Positions 24,323-36,503 of a DNA stretch of 64,000 nt are shown piece by piece. Position numbers and translations under genes: made by a program. Source of the stretch: Camillea tinctor (taxonomy: Eukaryota > Ascomycota > Sordariomycetes > Xylariales > Xylariaceae); NCBI GenBank assembly GCA_022578605.1, contig MU394055.1, positions 4,902 to 68,901 on the forward strand. Direction: 5' to 3'. The notes below the pieces were generated by a model. That model was given only the letters and a program-made list of their open reading frames with translations. It was not told the DNA's origin and did not search any database. Every line of letters begins with the position of its first letter. The stretch's first letter is position 1.

Positions 24323-25428
24323 TTTGGTGATTTTTCTTGCAGAAGAAAGTGTTAGGATTTGAGGAAGAATTTAGACAATAGAGCTCGAAACTTGATGAGT
24401 CTCTGAAGAGGGTATCTCAAGTCGTCGAAGGAATGATGAAAAGCTATAATATGTTCGGCGGGAGAAGTCAAAGAGTCACATTGATCCTTTACCATTCCAT
24501 TGGACAATACAACTACAGGTTAGCCAATCAAAATGACAGTAAACAACTACCTACATAACCTACATAAGTAAGGGGGACTCTCATGCTACTCCACGCATGT
24601 GTCTCCTCAAAACGTATGAGCAACTTTTGAACTTTTGGACCAGGGTAACATTGCACCTACTTTGACTAGCCTCGCGATAATCGGTCTGTAATACACGTAG
24701 AGGATACAAACATTAGACAACCATCAGGGAGAGTATGGTAACCTGCATAGTAGTAAAGTAAGGCTTGAGCAGTCCTGGGCAGTCCTGAGCAGTCCTACGG
24801 AGCAAACGGGTCCAGCCAGTTCCAGCCAGGTCCGGATGTACAAATCACCAACAACATTTGAACCAAGCAGCCTTTCCATATATTTTACATATGACCAACA
24901 ATAAAGCAGGCTGTGTTTATTGCATATTGCGGGCGTAGTGGGTTGCATCAGAATACTCGCTAGCGGCTCTCCAAGTAATAACATAAATAAGTTTCTAACA
25001 GTAACCTTGGCTGCTTGGTAAAAAATGCTTGTTATCAACTGACCCCTGCTTTTTTAAATTGTTGACTGCTCACCTATCGGTTGGGGGTCCTAACCTATAC
25101 GTTACCGAGGTATCTATAGAAGTTTCTCTTATGCGAGAAACGTAGAGAAGAGGACGGCTGCGGTAAAAGAAGTCGGCTACTTGTGGTTGACGTGATGTAT
25201 GGGTTCATAAGTAGTATTCCCATTCAGTGGTACTTTTATGTAAAATGATCTCAGTCAAAGTCACACAACTTAGGCCAATTCATACGGAGCAAGACAGGCG
25301 TATACGTTGTGAAAAATATCACCCGTTTAGGCATAGGAGCCGTGTAGTTACGATTACACAGGCTCTTGAATGAAATACACAGTCAGTCCATAGCCAGCCA
25401 GTATAGACCTAGGTATACAACCAGTTTA
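24323..25428. other. Intergenic region
   Basis: Holds the promoter side of the GMC gene and the 3' side of the P450 gene. Short tandem GCAGTCCTGA units lie at about 24768-24797. The 104-codon frame at 24724-25038 on the minus strand looks random. I see no further gene. Confidence 0.65.
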
Positions 25429-27427
25429 TCAACCTCGGAGCTCGAAGCAGAGCGGCACGCATCCAGGGAAGGCAGTGAATTTGTCCACCTTGTCGTCTTC
25501 CATGTTATGTCCATCGTAACCTGGTGCTAGATGGAAATTATACTTCCAAACAACCCGAGCGATTGTGTGTCTCATAATCCTCCATGCTAGGTGCTGTCCA
25601 ATGCAATTATATTGACCTGAATATCGTCATGACTATCAGCAGTCAACTCTCAGATGTAAAACTCACTGTCGGGGTCTGGGACTTGGATATTGAGACCAAA
25701 ATTCTTACCGATACTGAAAGGAATATGTGCCATTGATTTGCGCACCATCTCGGGTCTTGTGGTCCAGCGTTCTGGAATAAATCGAGTACCCTGTTCAAAG
25801 CAATCCTCGCCTGAAAAAAGCAAAACTTATCAATATAATATATTCAGAGTCATTGGTGTCTGCAGGTGAGCATACGTCTAGCAATAGTGTAGTGAGGTGT
25901 GATAACTGTGATATGCGGAGGAATATATACGTCGCGTATTTTGACACCATTTTCTGTTGTCTTTCGGCTCCCCCCAGTCAAAAGATTTGGATGGAGGCGC
26001 ATTGCCTCCTGAATGACGGCATTGAGGTGTGGCAGGTTTGCTAGGGCTTTAATGTCGGTAATACACACATCAGCCAATTCTTGGTGAATCTTGTCTATAT
26101 GCTCAGGATGCATTGAGAGCTCATGAAAGATTGCTGTCAAGATCTGCGCAGTGGGTTCACTATGGCTTATCAGCTCGACATATACAATGTGCGATTGGAA
26201 CGAGTGGAAGGCTTACCTGCCCGCCAGAATAGCTAGCAAGCTATCGCCTCTGAGCCAGGGATCTGCTTTGTCGCCCTTGTTGTTTTCCATGAAAAAAGAT
26301 GTAAGATCCGGGACTTCAGATTGGGCTCCTTTTGACAGTCTCTCCACCATCTGCGCCTGGCACCACTCAACTGAGTCGTACCAGTCCTTTACCCATAAAA
26401 TACGTGGCAGTATCTTCAATCCAATATGCAATAACCAAGGAGTTGAAGCTAATGGGCCCAGTAGTGTTCGGGCGTTCTGAGTCTTAACAATGATGTTGTG
26501 CCATTGTTGGCTCTCAAGCATCCCAAAGGACTTACTGAATGTGAAATCACCCATGATATCAAATGTGAACCAGAGGAAGAAATCAGTAGCATTCACAACT
26601 GAGCTATCTTTGGCTTTTCTTTCCAGCTGGTTGTCAAGCTCATCGATCCATTTAAGTACCTTTCTTTCGTGGTGTTCAATAGCTGTTGAAATAATATTGT
26701 TAGAGAACCTCCATTAATCAGGGGCTTTCAGAATAAACCTGAAGGTGAAAATCCATATTGCCAGTCCTTCCGTCGCTTTGCATGGACTGCTTTGTTGCGG
26801 GCAGCAAAGAGGGCTTTTTCAGGCCATAAGAGATCATAGAACTCGGACTTAATACATTCAGACTGACGACCACCGACTGCCTCGTGAGACTCAGGTAGGA
26901 ATACGGTGACCTCAGCTGGACCTGGTAGGGATCTATTAGTCGAGTGCTTTCGGGCATGATGCTTGGTTTGCCTCATATTAGGCCTCACCTGTCCTCACCA
27001 CGTCGCCATATTTTTGGTATAGCCTGTGTAGATATAGATGATTCTTTGAGTATCTATTCTCCCATATTTGCCAAATCTTGGTGTATCGTGCCCACCATGG
27101 ACCAGGAAATTTGGCTTTGTTAAGGCGATGGAAGAAGCCACGATAGACCAGAATGCTTGTTATCAAGCTGAGGACATGAAAAAAGCTTGTAATCACAAGG
27201 CTAGAGATCGGTTTGATAGCTGTATCTGACTCACGAAAGAAGAACCCAGATATCGCTACACAGCCGAAGATACCTGCATAAGAACGCAGAATGTTTGGTG
27301 CATGATGATGCCACTCGCCGTGGATGAAAAGTCCTAGGTGAATAGCAATACCAGAAAGAGCCCCGAATAGAGAGAAAAAGCCCTCTCGAGGGTAGATTAG
27401 GTCAATGTATCCCATGATCGTTGACAT
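25429..27427 (-). CDS. Cytochrome P450 monooxygenase
   Basis: Six exons, 27427-26989, 26921-26739, 26682-26217, 26159-25876, 25810-25709 and 25616-25429, all in phase, give 553 aa. The heme loop is rebuilt across the last intron as FSIGQYNCIG with Cys at about 496. The I-helix carries AGSEPT, the K-helix has EAMR, and FIPERW is the PERF-type motif. Three hydrophobic helices precede the PGP hinge (KFPGPWW), so the enzyme is ER membrane-bound with a longer anchor than the usual single helix. The start at 27427 is the first ATG of the frame. Intron 2 uses the weak donor GTTTAT. It sits between the GMC oxidase and the UbiA gene and probably hydroxylates the cluster product (inference). The substrate is unknown. 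Confidence 0.93.
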
Positions 27428-29045
27428 CAAAGATGTAAATAGTCTTAGAGTAGACCGCAATTATGATAGAAAGGAAGTATATACGGTGAGATTAAAATAA
27501 AGGAACTGAGAGCGAGCTGTTGGCGCTTGCTTTCAATATGGAATGGCAATGCCCTTAGTTAGGTACTTTTGTTACATTGAAGGAGATTACAGGTGTGTTT
27601 GGCTAGTTTTTCTAGCACCTGGATAGTTGCTATGTTCCATATCAAATCATGCAAAGTTGGATTAGATCCAACACGGGTGAATGATGTTCGGTCAGTGAAG
27701 TTTTGTCTTGGCACCGTAAAATTGGGCGGCTCACATCTGTAGTAGATACTTAGGTATGAAAGGTAGGCTGTGATGCAGTCGTGGCGGTCTTGGAATAACA
27801 ATCTACGACCTAGCAGGGTCGATTCACGATACGATAGAGCCTATAGGCACCTCCTGGCACATGTTGGTTATTGACACCAAATGTGCTTCAATCGACCTAG
27901 AAGCAGAAGCCATGGTTCTGACAGTGATGCCGCCAAAGGACTCGCATGTGCCACATGGCCCCCAACTGCCTATATACGTAGTAAGCCCGAGCACACCACT
28001 TTGAGAGGCAATGGCAAGAATGTCTAAGATTAGACTATTCGATATTCATAACCGCCGCTTAGGAATGCTAGAGTTGCATTGGTAGGCCTGCTAATAGTTC
28101 AATCACTGTCATACAAATAATTTAGGTGTTGTTATCGATCGTCAACTAAAAGACTGCTCACAGTGGATAATAAGGAAATGTGAGTAGTTTGTACATGTTT
28201 CGTGGACACACTTGGTTCAGGAATCAATAACATTGTCTGAGGTCGAGACTCTAGACCGACTAAGCAGAAATCAAGCTTAAACAACAATACAAAACTCTAC
28301 TATTATCTCTACACGATTTTTAAAGTAAGATATACTCATACTTTTCTATACAAATCATCTAGAGGCTACAACTTGCTTGCAGTTATTGATTTATACATCT
28401 ATGTCAGCCTATGTGCCCTCCTGTGTAGATATTCATGTTAAGTTAGTGTTGTATAAAGTAAATTTACCTATCTAGCTGACAGGCCTTGTGAGCCCCTAGT
28501 CATCCCCGCTGTGGGGTAACTAGGTAAACTACACTAACGTATGCCAGGTCTGATGTATTAGGTAATTTGACGTCTATGTACCAAGGCCTCCGCCATTCCC
28601 GGAGTGAGTAAACGTAAATGACCAGCCAAATTCCGGTGCCAAGCAAGCTTTTTTATTATTACTGTTTTGGGAAAGAGCTCTGACCAATCAGATTGTAACA
28701 AATGCTGAAGGTATAAGCCGAGCTGTGGTAACAGGTAGGTATATAATAATACACTCTGATGATGCCTGAAGGTAAGTAGTGAATACTATTGTACACTACT
28801 AAACAAAAGATAATTACCATCCTTGTAGCAGAAACCTCGGTTTGTTACATATTACGACAACAAACCCTTTGGCAAGATTTCTTCGAGTCCATACCTACAT
28901 GTAGGTAGTTAACTTAACGTTCCAAATCCTTTCGGGATTTGACCGGCCATCGCTATGGAGAACTGCACCTTTGTCCACAGGAAAGCAAAAGGGCAAATAC
29001 TTTTCTGGTTACACACCACGTGTCTGAAACTGCTTCTGCACGTAC
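27428..29045. other. 1.6 kb intergenic region, no gene recognised
   Basis: Promoter side of the P450 gene (from 27428 upward) and 3' side of the rhodopsin-like gene. It is AT-rich, and the longest frame is 80 codons with no family resemblance. TAGGTAGGTA-type words occur at 28731-28742 and 28903-28911. Confidence 0.65.
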
Positions 29046-30327
29046 CTATATCCCGTTACTCGGCGCTGTGTTCATGTTGTTGAATTCGCAATCCGTATGG
29101 AGCTTGGGCGTCTCGTTTGCCACAAGACGTATCTCGTCACAATACGGAGCGATACATGTAGATGTTTCAGACACTTCCGTGTAGTTATTGTGGCACTTGC
29201 AGCTTGAGCCCCCGGAACCACCAACAGTCTTCAACTGCACTCGTGGAGTCCCTTCTTTTGTAGATAGACCCAAGCGACCATAGAGCTTACGAGAGAGGTT
29301 TAACAGACCAGGTTGCACATATGTCCTAAAAAAGGGTGCCAATGTAGGCAAACAGGCTACAATAATCCCAAGCCAAAGTTCGAGGTCGCTTAACAGCCCA
29401 ATTTTTGCAATAGCAAGCATGGGGTCTGGGTCTCTATTGACTGTTTGATCGATGCGGTAGCACATGATGGCGATAGTTCTATTTCAAGGGTCAGCTGTGT
29501 GTGCTCATCGGAAGAGGTTATGCAGAGACCAGATTCTTATGTCCACAGAGAGTAACTTACGCAAAGCCAAAACTAAACATGACCATCACGAGAAGCTTTT
29601 TGCTCAACGCCATCTGTAGATTCCAAAGCAATGGCATAGGTAGGACAACGATCGCTGTATCAAGGGCCAAATTGAGAGAGATGGAGGATAACTCTGATAA
29701 GTTCAGAGGTCTACACCAGCCCCACGGAACAGGATCCCATTCCTGAGAGACTGGGTTACAGTGTGTTATAAAGACAACTAAGAAGGTGATGCCAAAGCAA
29801 ACATCTATGACCATGAGAGAGATGGCCCATCGCTTGAAAGCAGCTGTAGTGAAGATTCGCATGTATAGCGCAAGCACCGCTAACTTGACAGCAGTGGTGC
29901 TGAAAATCCATGTCGTGGACACTGCAACAAGGACCTTTCAGTAGAGTCAGCTAAAGCTTTAAGCAAAGTGGCTTACCAAGCCCTATGAGCCAGTTATCAC
30001 ACCTTTGCTTGTATTAACAACTCTTCAATTGTCAGATCTGTTGCAGGATTCCCCATACCATTAACCATCGCCCATATCGCGATGCCTTGCTGAGCAAGCA
30101 TCGCCACCTATTTTGACACAGTGAGTGTTAATCTGAAACTATCTATATCAGGCCGAGAAAAAAAAGTGGTCACTCACGTATGAAGCGATCACAAAACCGT
30201 CATCCATAAAGAACTTCCTCTTTTGGATTTTGGCTGACCAGAAACGCAGCAAGACAATTATTGTCGTGAGAATAGAGAATGATATGGTCCATCCGAATAG
30301 GGACCAAGAACCAGAGCCTCGAATCAT
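29046..30327 (-). CDS. Seven-helix Fung_rhodopsin (SAT4-like) membrane protein
   Basis: Four exons, 30327-30178, 30107-30003, 29934-29561 and 29478-29046 (phases 0, 0, 2), give 353 aa. Seven hydrophobic segments are visible, starting SLFGWTISFSILTTIIVLL and including KLAVLALYMRIF, a loop with HCNPVSQEW, LNLALDTAIVVLPMPLLW, and the last helix LWLGIIVACLPTLAPFFR. This is the pattern of the fungal rhodopsin/SAT4 domain, a large family that includes PTH11-type receptors and many proteins in metabolite clusters. No retinal lysine role is implied. The cytosolic tail is about 85 residues. Start at 30327 (MIRGSG) fits the first helix; an upstream in-frame ATG at 30606 would add 93 residues of weak character. 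It may sense a ligand or support the neighbouring enzymes; the function is not known. Confidence 0.85.
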
Positions 30328-31817
30328 TTTTCCGGTCAGAAAAGAGTGGTATAATAGGCAAAAGATTGTAGAGAAAGATAGTTGCCGGGCGTTATTCCTC
30401 AATGATTTAGAAAATAAGGAAATGTAGACAGTCAAAAAGTGCAGCAACCTTAAGGATGCAGATAGCCCCTTGGATAGAACATTGATGGGATAGAGAATTG
30501 GTCTAATATGACTTAAACTAACAAGGCTTAGAGTTTGGAGAAATTCACCTGCACGTCCGCGTTTGGTGCAACTTGGGGAATTGTTGGCTACAATTACACA
30601 TTCCATGGCGTATCAATCATCACTTGCCTGCGGATAGAGACAAGGATCCCGAAAGCACAACATAGAAGTCATTGTATCACAACTCCAACGCGGGTATCGG
30701 ATATCTCGGTTAAGACTGGGGAAATTGGAGACAACCAACAATGCCCGTATTACCCCAAGATACGGATAAAATATAGCATGTTATTGACTTAGTGTTACAT
30801 TAGTGCACGGACTTCAACGCAGGGCTTGAATATACCTAGTGATCAGGCTGGCGTTAGAATACCTTGGAATTCCACTAGAGGTTACCGCAGCGGTAATAAC
30901 AAGAGGTTCACAAGGCCTATCTAGTAGCAAGACTTCTTTGAAAACTTAAGCCTGTTATGGAAACAAGCCCTGTAAATTTAATAAGCGTTATAAAACCTAC
31001 AAGGCTTACAAGGCTTGTGGTTCCCCTTATTTTCCCACTACGGTTAAATTAGTTACCTCGATGATAGAAGGCATTAACCTAACCTAGATATACAGAATAC
31101 TACCCTATACTGCCACTCTTTTTCACTACTATTCTGACGCCAGCCTGACTGATGTATCATAAACTAAAAACAATAGATTGCAGGAGAAAAGAAAGAGGCG
31201 ATGAATGTACTGGGTTATGGGGTAGGTAGGTCCCATTCCTGGAGCGTAGGACTCGGTTACAGCGAGGCAGCCAACAGCATCAGGTTACTGCTGGCAGCTG
31301 TGTAATCTACCATCCTAGGTATTCTGCTTTTAGGGGTGGTGGGTGGGGGCTATCGTCATACTTGGAGGGCGTGTATCTAACTTCTATCTACACTAGGACC
31401 ATTTTCTATCTGTTGTACATGCGTAGCCATGTTCTAAAGGTACCAGAGCCGTAAATTATGTATTTCAACGTGAAAGGAAGCTGTAACGGTTTGGCGGTTT
31501 GCCACCCGTATGGGAAACCTCATGTTAGTATGTGTATATGATCTGGAACCAGTTGGCAGTGATAAACTGCCTGCCACAGATTACAGGTCATGTAAGGGGT
31601 TTTTTTTAACACGGACATAACAAGTGACGTTTTATTTAATTATTCATAGAATATTGCTCGGCGTCTATGGAAGTTGCTCAAACCAGCAGGCGACTCGATA
31701 GACCAAAAGGGTGGACCTGAGTTGGTAGAAAGCAAGTGAATTTTATAGGATATATGTACGGATAAAACACTGATCTGGAAGTAATAGACATATATACCTC
31801 ATAAGTAGTTCCAAATA
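30328..31817. other. Divergent promoter region
   Basis: A 1.5 kb spacer between the rhodopsin-like gene (-) and the UbiA gene (+), so both promoters lie here. Short repeats of AAGGCTTACAAGGCTTGTGG type occur at about 31002-31021. No coding frame was recognised, and I could not identify a clear bipartite CGG-type operator by eye. Confidence 0.6.
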
Positions 31818-32905
31818 ATGACACAATTCCATTCATCACTCTTGCCTTGGTGGTCTACTTCCCATTCATCCTATAGAGGAGTATTTGGTTGCTAATCTCC
31901 ATTTTTGTACCTACAAAATATTTTCTTACAAGCAAGACGATTGAAAAGCAAACTTCGTTCTTCAATATGCTGGTGCATCGTTCCCAAGACATTAGCCGCG
32001 GCCACAATGTTGAACCAGTCTGGAGCTTCTTCCCAATTCTTGAATTATCGCGCATAATATGGGGATTCATTGAGAGTGATTTCCTTACATTTGCCATTCC
32101 AAATACCACTTTCGGACTTGTGAGCGCCCTTGCAAGTTCCCGGCTTCTAGACGGGCCACAGCCACTCCTTGTCAATGTTCTGAGACAAGCACCTAGAGTG
32201 CTGTTCTTCAACTTCTATAGCCTCTTACTTTTTGATCTCGCCAACCAACGATCTCCCGAGTCCCTTGAAGAAGACCGTCTCAACAAACCATGGCGGCCTA
32301 TCCCTTTGGGACATATTACGTCTGAGCAAACTCGGAAAGCAATGTTATTCTTTGCACCGGCTGCGCTTGGATTAAATTATATACTGGGAATATGGAACGA
32401 GGGACTATTAGTACAGGTCCTCAGTTATTATTATAATGAGTTGAAAGGGGGGGATGGGCTCCTCCGAGACGTTATTATTGCTATTTCATACAATCTTGCC
32501 AATCGAACGTCCTTGCAACTTGCGATCGGCCCGGAAAACAGCATCAGCTCCCAAGGCCAGCTTTGGACAGCCATAATAAGCACCATTATTTTAACGACTA
32601 TGCACATTCAGGATCTGAAAGACCAAAGAGGGGATAGAAAGCTTGGCCGAAAGACAATGCCACTTGTCTTAGGAGATCGCTTATGTCGCATTGCTTTGGC
32701 ATTTTTTATACCCTTTTGGTCATTGGTTTCCGTAAGCTTTTGGGATCTGAACACGATTTATTCCTCATTTTACTCTCTTCTGGCAGCTTTCATAGCAGCA
32801 AGGGTCCTGGTAAAGCGTGAGCAACAGCAGGATGCTCAGACCTGGAGGCTTTGGTGCTTTTGGCACGCCAGCCTCTATGCTATACCTCTCCTGAGCAATA
32901 AATAA
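31818..32905 (+). CDS. UbiA-superfamily membrane enzyme (candidate terpene cyclase or prenyltransferase)
   Basis: Best model: exon 31818-31880, a 56 nt intron (GTATTT, TGCTAAT branch, CAAG) and exon 31937-32905, giving 343 aa. If the first exon is wrong, the ATG at 31967 gives 312 aa. Several membrane helices are evident. The second Asp-rich motif is intact: DLKDQRGDRKLGRKT, with D247, D250 and D254. The first is DLANQ...EED...NKPWRPIP (D121, N124, Q125, D134) in place of the classic NDxxDxxxD. UbiA enzymes transfer prenyl groups in the membrane, but fungi also use UbiA-type terpene cyclases, the precedent being Fma-TC in fumagillin biosynthesis. With P450, GMC and FAD oxidases and an MFS pump around it, this is the best candidate for the scaffold-forming enzyme. 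The substrate is unknown. Confidence 0.82.
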
Positions 32906-33562
32906 AGGGGAAAACAATATTTGTATTTTACACATTACTTCCTTGTCTCGGTACTCTTGAAACATAGTCTCAGAAGTTATCTCTTCTTGAACCGCCTAGC
33001 AGTCATTTTGAAAGATTGTTGTAAACGAAGAAAATGGAAAGAAAATCAAGCAAAATATTTGACTCCTGAGTATTATATTGAAATTTCTACATATCTCAAT
33101 TTATAACCAGAAAAGACTTTTGTAAGCTCTCATATTATAGCAAATAGAATTAGCCAAGTGCAACTATTAATTTAGCTTAGCAGAAAAGCTCAAATCCCCC
33201 CCTGAAAAAAGACAGAAAGACAGAAGGGAAGGAACACTATCAACATAGGCGTTCAGCTAATACACTTATCAAACATGTACCGAGAGTTAGAATATAATCT
33301 AAAAAGAAGACATATATCCTTCAAATAGAACATAAAAAGAAGGGATTCCATGCAACAGAAATAATGTGGATGGTGGTTCCTCGTTGTTTGCAACCTGTGT
33401 CGTACGGATGGGTAGGTTGAGGTCTACAACAGTCGCAGTCGTGGTGCGTTGTAATTGAGCGGCATGAGAAGTGACCAAGAATCAAACCGGTGAGATTTGA
33501 AACATATAATAACATAGAATGAGCACATTAAATTGTCTTGAATTCCCTTAAGTGAAAAGGCC
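32906..33562. other. Convergent intergenic spacer
   Basis: A 657-base AT-rich spacer between the 3' ends of the UbiA gene (+) and the MFS gene (-). It should contain both terminators. Frames here are 64 codons or fewer and look random. Confidence 0.7.
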
Positions 33563-35480
33563 TCAGACTTTCCCATTTTTCGTCTTCTTGTCTTCAAGCC
33601 CGAACTCGGTCTCCAGCACTGTCCGCAGCTTGACCTCCCGCTCCGCGAACGACAAGATGAATGACAGTGCCGGAAATGCGATGCCGATAAGGAAGACCTT
33701 GCTCACGGCTCTTGTAAAGGCCTCGATGATCTGACCCCGCGTTGGTTCGGGGAACGATATGACAAAGTCTCGCGTTGCGCTTGAATACGCGTCGCCATTT
33801 TGTAGCGATGATCTCGCTATTGGATCAGCTATGAGATCGGTGGCATAACGACTGCTATAGATATTGAGGATAGCTCCAGGGATCGCAACACCCCAGATAT
33901 TCCCGAAGCTGCGGACGAATGACCAGCTCGCCGCGGCGGCCGCGGAATCTACCTCCTCCACGCCTGCTTGGAAGGCTGGCAGGAGGGTATCCAGGACCAT
34001 ACCGGCGCCGACAGAAGGGAGAATCTGGAGGCAGACCCATTCTGCTGTGCTCGAGTCTCTAGTAAGTACGGAAAAGGAACCAATACCAGCCGTGAGGAAA
34101 GCGAAGCCGATGATGTGGAGCAGCTTATATCTGCCCCATTTGGACAAGGCAACCGCTCCAACCGCAGCCCCGGGAACGGCTATTAAGGTGATGGGTAAGA
34201 TCTGTACCCCTGAGTAGGTGGGTGTTGATAACTGAACGGCTTGAAAGTATAGAGGCAAGAAAAAGAAAATCCAGTAGTTCAGCATTGACACTATGAAGGT
34301 ATTCGCATATATTATTGCAGAGGTACGGTTGGCGAAAAGACGAAGCGGCCTGCCAACGTTCCAAGTTAGTGTTGCAATATTTGAGAATGAAGTGAGTGGG
34401 TAGAGAGATGAGACAGGGGAAAGGAAATTTGTGGAGGACAAACATCACAGGCTCCGACACCCATGTAGAGCCTTCAAGGAAGAAGAAACCGACAAGACCG
34501 GCGAGGCCGATGATCAGCGGGACGAGGATACGGCCAGACGACCATGGATACACAGAGCCGGCCCAAGTCAGCGCGATGAGCACCGAGACCGTAGATGCCA
34601 CCAAGAGGGTGTTGCCGAAAACATCGATCCGTTTGAGTTTGTCCCGTATCTTGGTTTCCCTGTCCCATTTCACACGTAGAAACAGCCATAGAAAGGCGAG
34701 AGAGACACCGCCAACGGGGAGGTTGATATAAAACACCTGATAATTTATAAACGACCGTTAGTGAGCTGTAGTCTTAGCACGTATTAGAAGCGAGTCGGTC
34801 ACGAACCCATCTCCAAGTCGTAGTCTGGACAATGGCGCCGCCCACCACGGGACCAATAGCCATGCCGATTGCATATGTCAAGGCCAAAATGGCCTGGTAA
34901 CTGCTCCTCATCCGCAGAGGGACGAGGTCGGAGATGACAATGCCCATGATAGCCGTCATGCCTCCGCTTCCAGCACCCTGCACGGCACGGCCAGCGATGA
35001 GCATGGCCGGCCCACTTGCCCCCCCTGCGAGACCGCTACCGAGCGTATACAAGGCGACGACGGATAGGGCGACATGCCGACGGCCAAAGAGGCCGGCGAG
35101 CTGGCCAGTGAGCGGCTGCACGACAGAACTGGGGTTTTGTTCAGCAGGTTCCAGAGAAGCACATGCGTAAAACCTTACGTTGCTAGGAAAAATATGTTGG
35201 TGACCCAAATGTAACTACTCCCTAGACCTAGTTGATTCACAATGGTAGGTAGGGAGGTGACCACGACGGTGTTCTCCAGCGAGCTCAGGATCTGCATAGT
35301 GCAAAGAGCGAAAATAATGGACCAGAATCGGTAATCTCGATTGTACGCGTACTGAGCCTGCGGCTCAGGCTCGACTTTGTCAGTCGAAGGCTGTTGTGCG
35401 TCAGCTCCGGCGGCAGAATCGGCACCCAATAGCACGGCCGACGATTTTTCTGTATCTGGGTCTGTGGTAGTGGGCGCCAT
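33563..35480 (-). CDS. MFS multidrug transporter (DHA2-like, about 14 helices)
   Basis: Four exons, 35480-35179, 35128-34807, 34736-34444 and 34349-33563 (phases 2, 0, 2), give 567 aa. An acidic cytosolic N-terminus of about 45 residues leads into helix 1. Family motifs: GQLAGLFGRRH (motif A), AGRAVQGAGSGG (motif B region), AIGMAIGPVVGGAI (antiporter motif C) and WRWVFYINLPVGG, typical of DHA2 drug:H+ antiporters. Length and number of hydrophobic segments fit 14 helices in the plasma membrane. Introns 2 and 3 use the weak donors GTTCGT and GTTTGT; the junctions are supported by the restored WRWVFYIN and SEPVMPLRLF sequences. In this setting it is likely to export the product of the neighbouring enzymes or to give self-protection (inference). 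Confidence 0.93.
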
Positions 35481-36503
35481 GTCTGTCGAGATGAGATGAG
35501 TGAGCGAGTAGAATAGATAAAATGGAGGACATCAGTGAGCGGTGGCCTTTTATATGATACATGACCAAACATGAGCTGCCGGATCCAAGCTGTCGGGTCC
35601 AACTGGCAATATTCAACCTTGACGGTTATTTTGATGAAATCAGTGGTTTAATTCAGTATATTACGATGCGTACGGTACATATTGGTCTGATCTATCTCAA
35701 CCAACAGGTAAGCAAGGCTCTACAAAGCTTGGCTCTAGACCTTGCAAAGGTGCCCGCCCCTGCATGAAGGTTACGCATTCAGCATATGATGTCCCTCGTG
35801 AGGCTCGATGTAAACTTACTGGTCAGCAAGCAAGCCTTGTGTTAAAAGCCGCTACTCAATAACATCAATATGTCATGGATATAACTATTCAAGTTACGGC
35901 GCAAGTTTGCATATATGCATGTGTACGGAGATTCCTACCAAATGGAACGTCCGTGATTCAACCAGAGAAAAGAAAAAAAAGATGATGCTAAATACAATAA
36001 AAGGGGGAGAAAATAAATAGACCCATGAAACTAGACCGCCTCGGAACCATCCATCTATAATGTAAATTCCATCCCAAATCCCGCTTGCCACCAACAAATC
36101 CCAGTGCCAACCTAGGCGCTTGCAGATAGGTATGGTGCATTATTTCCGATATTCTATAGACAAGGGAGTATGATGGCGATAGACCGTTCGCTCAATGCAG
36201 ATTGTTTTCTGATAGAAGATGCTAGTTGCCAGGTATTATCAAATATACTTTGTACCCTCCTCTTCTCATGATATGCGTTCCTCTAGGTGTATATGAACTT
36301 TTATTCTTTTTATCCTCATTTTCATCATGATTCCTCTAAATGCTTCGTATCGGTTCGTCATCGTGGTGTGAGCGTCACTAGGACAAAAAGAAAATAAAGT
36401 ATTTCGCACAAAATAGGCCGCCTTTATCGGTCGATACTCGCTCGTTTAAAGCCAAAGGGACAGTGGACCGACCGCCGCCGGTATAATGGAATTCGTAAGT
36501 TCG
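35481..36503. other. Intergenic region
   Basis: Holds the promoter of the MFS gene (from 35481 upward) and the 3' flank of the methyltransferase gene. No coding frame above 71 codons is credible. Confidence 0.65.

Noticed and set aside
30328..30606. 93-codon N-terminal extension of the rhodopsin-like protein
   Set aside because: It is in frame, but its composition is poor and family members start close to the first helix. It could be real only if transcripts reach it.
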